Source of the DNA: Himantopus leucocephalus
Taxonomy: Eukaryota > Chordata > Aves > Charadriiformes > Recurvirostridae
Length of the DNA stretch: 64,000 nucleotides
Direction: 5' to 3'
NCBI GenBank assembly: GCA_003993805.1
Contig: RSEF01000003.1
Coordinates: 37,157,130 to 37,221,129 of the forward strand
Part shown: in pieces, positions 1 to 11,000 of the stretch
Position numbering within the stretch: the first letter of the stretch is position 1
Layout of the letters: each line of letters begins with the position of its first letter
Translations under genes and position numbers: made by a program
Notes under the pieces: generated by a model
Told to the model about the DNA's origin: nothing
What the model saw: only the letters and a program-made list of their open reading frames with translations
Databases searched by the model: none

Positions 1-3000
1 TATCCTCTGCCATTTGGTGTGAAGGCACAACCTTCAGGTTTGTCTGACACAGACACACGGCTTCTGGCAGACTGCACCAAAATTTTTTAGGATTCTTTAT
101 ATCTTTTATAACTAATTCAACAAAACTACTTATGAAGTGAAAAGCTCTGAAAGCCACTTACCCTATCAGCCTTTAGGTACTGTATAATGGTTTTCCATTA
201 TGGACTGAAATTAAGCAGTTATAAAGAAGCAGCAATTTCATTGTTAGCCACCCAGAAACTTGGTCATGTTAAAACAGCATTTTAGAAAATTACAGGTAAT
301 ATTATTCCTGAATGCAAATTAATGTAACTTCTGTTAGCCTCCTGGGATAGGAAAGCTCAAAGAATTTTGCAGGAGTCAATAGTCACAGAGAGCCATCATG
401 ATCAGCCTGAATCTCAGAAATGAAGCTGCAAAATGAAATATAAGTACATGTAATTCAATACAGGAACATACACACTGATAAATAAGAAATGAATGGTTGT
501 TGTGACATTCTATTATCACTGTTCACCCTATGGTTTCCTGAGGAATGAGAAGAGGAAATATATGGTTTTGTACAGTATGTGAAATCTATCCCAAGAGCAC
601 TGAAGCCTTGAGTGCCTTCTGAAAGTCATGCCCCAGAAATGAATCCACATTAAATAATGCAATGCTCACATACTCCTTTTTATTTTACCCATTTATCCAT
701 GAAGGCTTAACTTTAATACGCCCACTGATTTTAATGGAATTTAATTGGATCCACTTTCTTGCCTGAACTGACCGAGGCGTAAGAAAGAGCCAGTGACTTG
801 GAAAGAGTTGCACAATTAGGCAGTGAGGATTCATGTTTTACGTCCTCTCCACAAAACAATGATACTCATAGCAATAACATTCTTCCTACAGAAAAACTCT
901 TACCATCCAGTCAATAAAGGTAAATCAACACCAACAAGAATAAAACCAAATGACTAACATTTTTAGACTAAAACTCTAATTTCCGTGATGTGAGGAGCTT
1001 TACTCCAGAAAGGATAATGGTAAATGTGACTGAGCCCTCAGGCCTGCCATCAGAGGAATACAGAAGGAGAGGAGGTATAGTAATGGTGAACACCGGCACA
1101 AAATCATAAGACCTTCCCTTTGATGATTAATTTATTGTATCAGTCTTCTATCAGTCATCCATCAGCAAAGTATTTTTCATGAACTGTCTTTCTAGTACGT
1201 ATTTATAACACAGCGAAGTCAAGAGGAAGGTGTACGTGAAATCCTTGCCTGAATTCAGGACACAGTGTTGCTGTATTTTTCAAACAACAAACCAAGAACA
1301 TATTCAAAGAAATATTTTAAATATAATTTATAAATTTTAGGTCCAAGTATAAAAGTATTTAGTGAATTTCTCCACCTTTCTAAAATATTTTAAGGGCCTT
1401 GATTATGTAGCAATTAAGCAGTATACTGAAAACACTAAAAGTGTTGGCAAAACTACTAAAATAGTGTTATATCTATGAATGTATACATGATCTCTGTTTA
1501 ATCTGTAATGGTAATTTGATTTTATTTATGAGTTGCTATACTTTCAAAAAAATCACTTTGAAATAATACCGGTTTTAACCCTTTTCAGAGACTCTTTTAT
1601 TTGGATTCAGAAACTTATAAAGACGTAGAGCTTATACAGTGTGTACGTTTGTTTTCAGCTTTTATTTCTAGCAGTCTTATACCATTCCACATTTTCAAAG
1701 CATTCTGTGCCTTAATGGTTCCTCCCTACAACCCACAGATTCAGTTCTTGCAAGCACAATTCAATTAACATTTTTAACTAACTATTTAGTTGGCCTGTGC
1801 ACTACTGTACTGATTTTCTGAAGCAGCTATTCAATTTTCTGGCTCACCAGTCAGGTCAGAAACCACGGCCATATTACGATTCAGAGCATTTCTGTTAAAT
1901 CAGTACAAACCTTAAAATACTGACAAACATTTTGGCCTTGCTGGTTGCCAGCTATGCACAATAAGTGTCAGAGAGTCATGTGTCCACTTACAGTCACAGT
2001 GCTCAGCTGTAGAGGGAAAGGAAAATGAACGTGGATTTTAAGGGAGCTTCTGACTGCAGGGGAGAAGATGAAAAATTAATTCAGAATGTTTCTGTTTCTT
2101 TCCTCTTTCCTTTGAACAAATTTGATGCCCTTTTAGACGGTTTTGCAAAATAAAATATTCACTTTTCTAATGAACTGAAGAGACTTGTCTTCATGGGCAA
2201 AACTGCAGACAGTGAGAGACTATAAAAGATTTTTCTCTTTTGCAATGACATGTTGAAATGCAGTGCTTCAGCTTTGTCAGTGCACCTTTTAAAGGCAGTT
2301 TGGGAAATCTATAGTACACAGTGCAATATCTTTTATTACAAATGCCCCTTCATCAGATGGTACTATTTTTTTTTCAGATTTCATTGCAGTAATTAATGAG
2401 AACATTATAGAAAGGTAATAACAGACAAGCAAAACAGATACTAAGCATAAATGAGAGGCTGGCAATGAATGAAGGAAAAGAAAACTGCTCAGAAAAGAAA
2501 ACTCTGTTCTAGATAGGAGGTAATATAAAAGGATAAGCAAAATTTAGACCGACATACACGTTACAAAACAGATTAAGAAATATAAATAAAAGATTTGTCA
2601 GCCATACAGAGTAAAGGAGGGAGGGGAAGAGTAAGCAAAAGGCTCGGCAGCTGAGGCGCAAAGCTGTGGAGAGACCAAAATCAATACAATAAAGAAAGAC
2701 TGCCTACTAGGAATGACAAAATAAAAATAGAGGTTTCTGCATCCAAAATGGAAGGAAAACTCAGAGGTTAAGGCATTCAAATGTAGGTGGTTCATCCTTA
2801 AGAGAGGTCTAAAAAGGCTGACAAATGAAATCATAGCTCACCCTATTTGGATCTGTATATCCAAAAATCTGGCATCAGTGATGGAGAGCTATCACATAAA
2901 AACCCTACACTTGAGAAGGGGAAAGTTAAATGATAGAGAATTAGAGGTTTGTTATGCTTACCTTAGTGGTGCAGAAAGCCTATAATACAGCTTTTGAGAA

Positions 3001-3299
3001 AAGAGTAAGATAAAAATGGCAGAAAACCAAAATGAGGTAAAATATTATGCAGATTTACTAAAAAGACTGCGTAAGCCTAACCTGACACTTTCACTTGATA
3101 AAATAACTGCTTTGCTAGATGATGGGAAGGAAGCTTGTCGGTCTGTTTGGATTACAGCGAAGTATTTGGTTCAGCATCACAGGGGAAATTATCAGTTAAG
3201 CAGGAGAAAATGTAGCCTAGTTCAAGAACTCTAATGTTGAGAAGGAACATATTAAGAGAAGAAATAACAGACTATGTTCACAGTCTAGATGTATTTTAA
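1..3299. other. Non-coding, AT-rich single-copy DNA
   Basis: No gene recognised. Open frames on both strands stay below about 85 codons, and their translations match no family I know. A 72-codon frame at 3016-3234 (plus) lies just upstream of the reverse-transcriptase relic at 3.3 kb and could be an older, unrecognisable part of it, but nothing in its translation proves this. No tandem repeats of note and no promoter-like GC block are seen. Confidence 0.6.
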
Positions 3300-3500
3300 T
3301 ACAGCTTAATGGTTTGTCTTGGTTTGATCTTATTTAACATTTTCATTAGTCATCTTAGTCAAAAAAATGGAGTGCTAATACAGTTTGCTAATGATACAAA
3401 ACTGGGAAACATTATAAAAGGCTCTGAATACCATTCAATAAGCTAAGGACATTAAGAAATTGATTAGAATAATGGCAATATGTGAATAAAAAGGATCAGA
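3300..3500 (+). mobile_element. Archaic CR1-type LINE relic (reverse transcriptase core)
   Basis: Decayed fragment of a CR1-superfamily LINE. Translated on the plus strand from about 3317, it gives LGLILFNIFIS, matching the CR1 motif LGPILFNIFIND, then QFANDTKLG at about 3381-3407, the catalytic FADD box with the first Asp changed to Asn. The frame hits a stop about 13 codons later. Downstream sequence to about 3500 keeps a vague likeness to the next CR1 segment. The divergence, and the look of the sequence (closer to turtle-type than to young avian CR1), suggest an insertion that predates modern birds. The element has neither ends nor a usable frame. Recognition rests on the peptide motifs; the family is fairly sure, the subfamily is not. 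Confidence 0.6.
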
Positions 3501-6500
3501 TTAAGTTAGATAATACTAGGAGGAAGGATATTCTTTCAGAAACAAATAAAAAGACCTATTACTATAATACACCAGCAATAACCCTCTGAAGCCCTTGTCT
3601 ATCCCACATCCCCCAAATCCATTCATATTTGCCCTATTTTTAATTTTTTTTTTTAAATTATCTCCTACAGTCAAGATGTCACATTCTCCCTGGATAATGC
3701 ATTACTGAGATTTTTTTCCTAATGCCAAATTTCCATTTAATATGTGTACTCCTTGTTCCATCATTCAAGTCCCAGGGAAAAATCCAACACAGGAAGACTC
3801 TCTGAAGCCCTCCTGCTATATCTATGTACAAGAAGATGGATTCAGGCTGGGAATGATGCAGAGAGGGGCCATACTGATAAAACGTACATGGAGATGCTAC
3901 CACGTGGAAAAGAAAGTGGAAAAAAGAGAGATTTACACTCAGGTATACTTTAGGTAAAAAAAAAAAAAAAAGGAAATAAACGAGCTATGAATGTAAGTAA
4001 GGTTGAAATGTACCCATGAGAGTTACTTTCTGCAAATAAGTAGCTTATCAGAGACCAAAAAAACACTTGTTTCTAAGATGGACCTCAGTGGCTTGTTAAT
4101 GAAGTTATATGACGGGGTTATCTGAGATAACTGGAACAAGAATCAGTCATACAAGAGGACACTTCCAGACCGCTGCTCTTGGAAGGAGGGCCTCTGACAA
4201 CTCAGCAAAGACTGTTCTAGGTCCCCGGTTCAGCCAGCTACATAGAGCAGTAAAAAAAACATGACAAGAGTATTCCCAAAAGGATACCCAAAGCACAAAG
4301 AGGCTTGACTGCCAGGTTCTAGCAGGTCTCTATGTCGTACGTGCAAATTGTGGATTTGAAAGACTTAAAAAGTGGCTCAGTTTAAGTCCACCTTCTCTTA
4401 TACAGCAAAGCCATTTGCATCACTAGCCTTAATTCTTCTGCAAAGACTGGGTGAACTAGAGCATCTCAAAGAAAAAGTCACTAGAATTTTTTTAACATGA
4501 GCAAAACAGTAAAGTTTTCCTAGCTTTCCTCTTGCACGCAGCTGGAACATTTCCCCTGAAGTGTTTCAAGTTAATTCCAGCTTGAGGCAGACACAGTGCA
4601 TTGAAGGTTACAGCATAAGGGGTGTAAGCTTAACAAATGCTTACGCAACCGAAAAGAGGCCTTTATATGCCTTGTGTTGTCAGCTGGAGGGAGGTGCTGG
4701 GCAACCACAGTGCCAGGTGTCACTGCCACCTCGCCTGAGATGCCAAAAAGGTGGTCCCTAGGCCAAAAACCTTGCAGTATTAACAGATGGTGAAAAAAAT
4801 GAAATGACTGCAACTAATTTGTTTGTGAGGAGGCACAGGAGATACTAGATAATGTTGAATGTATTGCATTTAAAGTAAATAAACAGGAGTCTGATCGGGC
4901 ATTTAGTTCCTCCGTAATTAGCGAGCCATCAGGTATCGAATCAGGCACATTGTAGATGAGCCCTTCCTGATCATATTTCACCCTGTAGGAATTTTTAAGC
5001 TCTAAATGCAAAACACAGTGTATGGTGACTGAAGATTTTGCTGCTGTTTCTTTGGGAAGATAAGATTGCAATGAATAGGCCTAGCACTGGTGTGGAGCGG
5101 TGCAGGCTGGGAATCTGACCCACAAGCATTCACTTTTTGGGGATGTTGCCAACTCATCTCAGGGCGAGTTTTAGGTTAAGTGCTCTTTTGTTCTGGTTGT
5201 GGAGGAAAAACAGTTGTCTGGTTATTCACAGTGGTAACACAAAGCTCTTGTCACGGTTCTCGTCAATTTGGCTGTAGCTTTCTAGATTCACTCAGTAGTA
5301 ATAGCGTGGTCTCCACCTTACCAGGGTCAGAATGTGTCAACTCCAGATGGTTCAAGCTCAGTCTGTCACATAAGAGCTGAGGGGAGCACAAAAATAAAAT
5401 AAGGGCTTTACCTTCAACTTTCAAAGGTGAATGCTGTCAGCTAATGACATTTTCTCAGCAGTATTAAGAGGCTAAGGGAACTCCACATCTTTTTGAGACA
5501 TGTGCATAATTTCTTGGCTAGCCCTTCTGTCAGAGTCATGTTTTAGATTATTTGAAGCTTTAAAGTGATTAAGTTATATTTTGGGGATACAGAGAAACTT
5601 AACAGTAATCATAGACTGAATAAGGTCAAACTGTAAATTCAGACTTTGAATTTTTATTTCTTCTCATTGAGTTTCAATACAGAATCTTCTGTAGTCTAAT
5701 CTGCATATGTTAAACAGTGTAATTATAAAGGAATCCTTTATCCAGTGAGTTCAAATGCAAATATTGGCTCTTTTCTGAGTGCAGGGATTGGTTTGTGCAA
5801 GTGAATTGCACTTTAACTGAAACTACTATGCTCTTTCTGTTTAACTCAAATTAATGTAATTATTATCTCTCTAATTAGCTTGCAGAATGACTTGTTTTGT
5901 GATTCATTAACTGGGAAATTTCTTTCTGGATATAGAAGAATATGTGAACATCCATCTATTTGCAGCACAAAATACTGATTAGGAACAGATCCATGATTTC
6001 TTTTAAAAACGTCTCTTATACGAAAACTCTTGAGTCAGTAGAAGTGAGCCTATTGTAAGGACTGTGAATTACTTGTCACCCTTGGAAAAGGCAGCTAGTT
6101 TTATAGTAGGAACAGAAGACAGATACAAGGCAGCCTTCTCAGTTAGTATCTGGTGCTGTCCCCTTTCCATAAACCTGTCTTTCTATTTCTAGCACTGTTC
6201 TCTGTTTTACAGTCTCTAATGGTACATATTCAAGCAAGGAAGGTATATGGGAAGAATATTTTCACAGTTACCAAATACATTCCCAAGCACTGATATACAG
6301 TCAATACCCAGCATGAAATTATAAAAACGAGTCAATAAACTTTAAATCATCTTGTGCAGAAGTGATAGCAAGAAGAAAGTCCAGAGCATCCTCACTACAG
6401 CAAAGCAGCACGTTTGCAGTGGCTGTTTTATAAGGGCTGTAGCTAATTGAGGAGGTACACACACATGGTTACTTCTATTTTTCAAAGCTTCTTTTGCTAT

Positions 6501-7867
6501 TCTTATTATGCTTTGCTGTAAATTAAATATTTGGTATTGCAAAGTCTCAGTATAAATGAGCATGGAGGCAAAGCTAATATATGCACAACAACAGTCTCTC
6601 CAGAGCTAAAGAAAATCTTACATTTTTCACTGCCTGTAAACAAAATCATTTTCATGTTAGAGCACTTTTTATTTCTTTGTAATCAAGAGTGCTGGTTTTA
6701 TAACCTTACAGACTCCTGTGCACAGAACAACTCCCATCAATTCTGAGTTCAATACTAATCCTAGCAAGAATATCCAGGAAATAGATTGGATTTCTAACAG
6801 GAACGCTGAAGTCCCATAACACCATTAAATGATGTGAAGCTTTCTGGGTTCTTTTGCACCCAGATCCTCTAGAATTTGCTAAGGCTTCCCATGAAGTTGG
6901 ATTGGGAGCCCAAAGGCATCATCTACAAACCACAATCGTTCAAAGAAGGGCTGGATGTGCAAGGAGATGACAACATTTCAGAAGGAAAAAAAAAAACCAC
7001 ACTCACAAGCTGACACATGGACAAAGTATGAATAAAAAGAAAATTTTGAGAAGCTAATCCTATGAATTGCTCTATCATTGAAATCATCACTTTGGAAACT
7101 GACAGCACAGGTTGTTCCTGTTCTGTAGGCAACACTATCAAATGCAGCATCCGGGGACTATGATGAATGGACAGAAGCCTAGCCTATGGCTTAATGTCCG
7201 AGGTCTGTGGTCTTCTCAACATGAGGCAAACTCCCCTCTTATTGTCTGTGCAGAACTAGCCTGAAAAGATATTGTTGGCAGGTCAACAAGGAATCAGTAA
7301 TTTAATCAATATTTTTTTTAAGGTGGTCCTTGAGCAAGTGTCAGTGATTATTCCTTATTCTTGTGTATCTGGAATTTATGGCCATTTGTAAATCAAGCAG
7401 AAGTCCGCAATATTAGTAGAAATGATCAAAAGCTTTCTTTTGTCAAGTCTTGACTCAGAGGATTGCTTGATTATATAACTCAGGCTGAGCCTGTCCATCA
7501 GTTCTGATTATTTACTCTTTTACCATTAACCAGGCATTTACCATTTGCCTTCTTCAAGGCAAATATCTTTGTGTAGCTGTGACATACCTAAGTAAGCAGA
7601 GCAACAATTACGAATGGGGTGTCCAAGAGCTGCATACAGAATATTGAGCAACAAGCTATGTTTGAACACACACTGACCAAATTAAATGCAATAGTCTGGA
7701 CAAGAGATAGAGATTTGCCACTGTAATTAAATTGGAAGGTCACAGCCTTCCTTTGAAAGCATTTTGTTAACATTAATAAATTTTTCAATATCTTCATATG
7801 CCTGGTTTAGCAGATCAAAAAGCAGTGATGCTGGGGGATTATATGCCCTGGGAGCATACATTTTAAG
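3501..7867. other. Non-coding single-copy DNA with a possible conserved block
   Basis: No gene recognised. A run of 16 A lies at 3956-3971. A minus-strand open frame of 85 codons spans 4814-5071 (separate entry). At about 5700-5950 the sequence carries an octamer ATGCAAAT (5755-5762) and a CTAATTAG homeodomain-type site (5871-5878) among other TAAT cores, and looks like a conserved non-coding element, though that is only an impression from composition. The rest shows no repeats or RNA genes I can support. Confidence 0.5.
4814..5071 (-). other. Unassigned 85-codon open frame
   Basis: Open frame on the minus strand starting with MQSYLPKETAAK. Its middle part, roughly residues 29-58 and including YDQEGLIYNVPDS, reads like protein. 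A CCTACAG acceptor-like site precedes the GTGAAATATGATCAG stretch (near 4985-4990). The segment keeps several CpG sites, unusual in the surrounding AT-rich DNA. I do not recognise a family, no donor or partner exon is evident, and the ATG lies within the frame without promoter context. It may be an exon, an old transposon piece, a conserved non-coding element or chance. Confidence 0.12.
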
Positions 7868-8015
7868 GGCAGTTTTGTGGTAAAGGCATGGGGCTACAAT
7901 TCAAAAACCCTGACATTTCTCCAGACTCCTGCTACAGGCTCATCTTGAGACTGTCATAAATGATCTGGTCTCAAGGCCTGAGATTTTCCCCGATGGAAAG
8001 ATGATATTTCTCTGT
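7868..8015 (+). mobile_element. MIR-like tRNA-derived SINE relic
   Basis: From memory of the MIR/CORE-SINE layout, the order of blocks matches on the plus strand: a start resembling 'gtggttaaagcacaggg', then 'gactcctgctacagg', then a diverged 'cttgagcaagtcat' and 'ctgtctcagtgcctcag' part, and finally 'ttccccatctgtaaaatgggatgatattt', seen here as TTTTCCCCGATGGAAAGATGATATTT. These elements were spread before the amniote split and survive in birds only as heavily mutated pieces. No open frame is expected. The polymerase III promoter boxes are too decayed to be functional. The call depends on my recollection of the consensus; no alignment was run. Confidence 0.45.
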
Positions 8016-11000
8016 TTAAGAAATGTATTCTGCATCTTGTCTTTAACAATGTTGTCAAATCCAAATATCCAAAAATCATGGGCAATTTCTACCTCTCCCA
8101 CCCACCAAGCGATGAGATTAGAAAAAATACTGTTGAGGGAGGGTCTTTTTCTTTGCCATTATATTTTGAGTGTAGAATGTTCATATTCTCAAGGTCTTCT
8201 ATGGAACTAGGAGAATTAGGGTATATTTTTCAATGGCAGCTTTCTCCTGCATTCCTGTAGATCTGAAAAAAATGCAGCGAGCCTTCTCACAAACTCACGT
8301 ATCTCCAAAACCTCCACAGCAATAAATAACGCCCCATTCCCAAATAGTTCAGCTTTTAGTAAGCTGCGTTGGTACTAGCAATGGTCATGACTTTGGTGAA
8401 CATACAAATAAACAGTTGGGATGACAATGCACTGCTAGAAATTCATAACTTGATAATCTCCCGATTCCCTGTAGTGGGCTTTGGTTCAGGTGCTTGGAGC
8501 GGCTGGGGCAGTATTTGTTCCTTCAAGAATACCTAATGTAGGAAAAGTATAAACACTGCTGGGAAGGCAGCTTGTCCCCAGGTTTCTCTCTTTCTCTAAG
8601 TTCCGTCTTAACTATTAATGTCCTTAAAGCAAAAAGGGTCTCCTTTGGAAGCACATGCAGATTATGGCTCTGAAGCCTCCATTTTTTCACCACAGCACAT
8701 CTACAAAATCTGATTTTCCTCATGAAAATCGATGTATTACTGGATGGAAAAATTGTTCTTTCATTAGGAAACACTTCAAAAGCACACTAGCCACAGATTC
8801 CAGGTAAATCTCCAAGTTAACATTCTTAGTTGATGATAGACTGCACTTCATTAAAAGGAACGTTGTATTAACGCTCATTTGAGCGTATTACCAACAGCAC
8901 TAAGCACTGTGATCTGTTACCAAGCACTAACAATATTTATCTTAAAGTCACTGACAGACCAATGCTGCACATATGGAAACCTCCCACAGCTTCAAAATCA
9001 ACATGCTGTCTTATGGCTTAAGTCAGCTTTATACTGAAACAAAAAAAAAAAATCGCAAGGAAAAGGCAATTGGATTCTCCCCAAGATGTCGATGCAGACA
9101 CTGAGGCTGCTACCATGACCAAGTTGAGTCTATCAGACAGAACTGTCCACTGCCAAGAACTTGCATCTATCTTTCCGAACACTCCTCAGCTATTTCACAC
9201 GCTCTTCCCTGACATTCATTTTTGCCAATTCCTGCCCCTGGAGTCTTTCTGGAAATTAGGCATATTTGACATATTCCTAAATCTTATACTATGTGGCTTT
9301 TGCTCAGAATATGTTCAAGATCCTTGGAGGAAAAAAAAGTATTTTCCATTCCTGGGCTTCCCTTTTGCTTTTTGCTTTTCATGGTGTTTGAAAACAAAAG
9401 GTTTCATTCACAGACCACAGCAAAAACTCAGGTCAAATTAATCCAGCTAATTTATCCAGTTGAGAATTTTTTTTCCTGCTTTAATTTTGTGCTGCAGGTG
9501 CTCAGTTCATTATTCCATGATCATTTGCATTTGTATGAGCAGAATATTTTAGAGTCTTTTCTTCTACATCTTGTGATCTTTCTTGCAGGCTTCTGGTCTT
9601 CTTTCATCTCCTGTCACTCTCTTATCCAAAGTGCTAATCTCAGCTGTAACTGTCTCAAACCTTTCGTCCAGAAAGATCATTGAAGTCTGTAATTTATCAC
9701 TTCCCTATTGTAACTTCAAGAGCAGCTCTAAGCAGAACAATCCTTATCTCGTTGATAGCTACTTTGTCACCTTGTGGCTGCAAAGCATTCAGAAATGGCA
9801 TTTGGTACATTAGTTGCAGATGGCATCAAGGGGATTCTGAAGAAATAAATGTTCTGGTTTCTTTACTGTTATTCCTTGATATTAAAATGCCCAAACAACT
9901 TTGCAGTGATTGCACTACATTTTTTAAATAAGGAGACATCGTCTATATTGAGTATCATATTTTCCTGGGCAGATTTTTATGGGCTTGGAGCTGATCCAAA
10001 ATCCAGCCTCTCTGATGAACAGCAAGTCTTGCCCCATTAAGCTTCAGTATTAACACCACTCCCCCTTCATAACCATTGTTTCTCCTATATGCGGCTGTGG
10101 GAAAGTTAGAATTCTTGCTAATACCATCAGAGTTTGTGGCTTCTTGGTAGCTATTTTACTGCAATCCATGTCTAATCACAGTATACCCAAGAAGCTTAGC
10201 GGTGTGTTGTAGCAGACTGCAAATTAGCTTGCTTTTCCATTAAAATACTCTTGGTTTATTCTTTCCTGTGTGTTTATAAAATTGACTGGCTGAACACTTG
10301 GGCACTTGTGTGTTTTGTTTGTCTAAATGATTGATATTTAAATGGCTTAATTGCATTCATTCCACCTTTTTATGGTTGAGCAAATGTTTATTGCATTTTT
10401 TTTTAAGATGCAAAGGGAGCAAATTCATTTGGAACTCAGGAAAGAATTTTATTAATATGTGCCAAGGTTCTTTGAATTTCAGAATGGATCTTATTTCTTG
10501 AATATGTATTGTGGCAGCATAAGGTTGTAAGATCTTCATAGGCCTGTGAAAGTACCAAGCAGTCTAGCTGACTTTGCTAGAGAAGTCTGTAGCTAGTATT
10601 GAGGCTACGAGATTAAACCCTGTGGAGGTGATGAAGAAATGCAGAGGCACTGGCAGGAAAGAAGGATTATATTGTTTTAAGGAATAACCAAAAAGAGGAA
10701 GGGCAGGGGGAGAGCAAGAAGGACTTAACACCGCTCTTCAGAGAGTCGTTAACAGTCTTCCCTACAGGCAATGGTAAAACCAAACCAGTATTCATCAGTG
10801 ACTCAATAAGATGCAAGCATTTAAATATTGTCTTTCTCCACAACTGTGAAATGTAATGGGAGGGTCTTTGATTTACTTGATAACTGTAAGCAGAAAATCA
10901 CTGATCAAGATATTCCGTGTGAATACTACTACTGATGAATTTAATCTTCATGTTGGTTAGTGAACTACCATGATTCTGCAGACATCCATGATCTGTAAGG

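Noticed and set aside
9070..9683. Two overlapping frames of 123 and 130 codons
   Set aside because: Different frames over the same pyrimidine-rich DNA, with no motif, splice context or family likeness.
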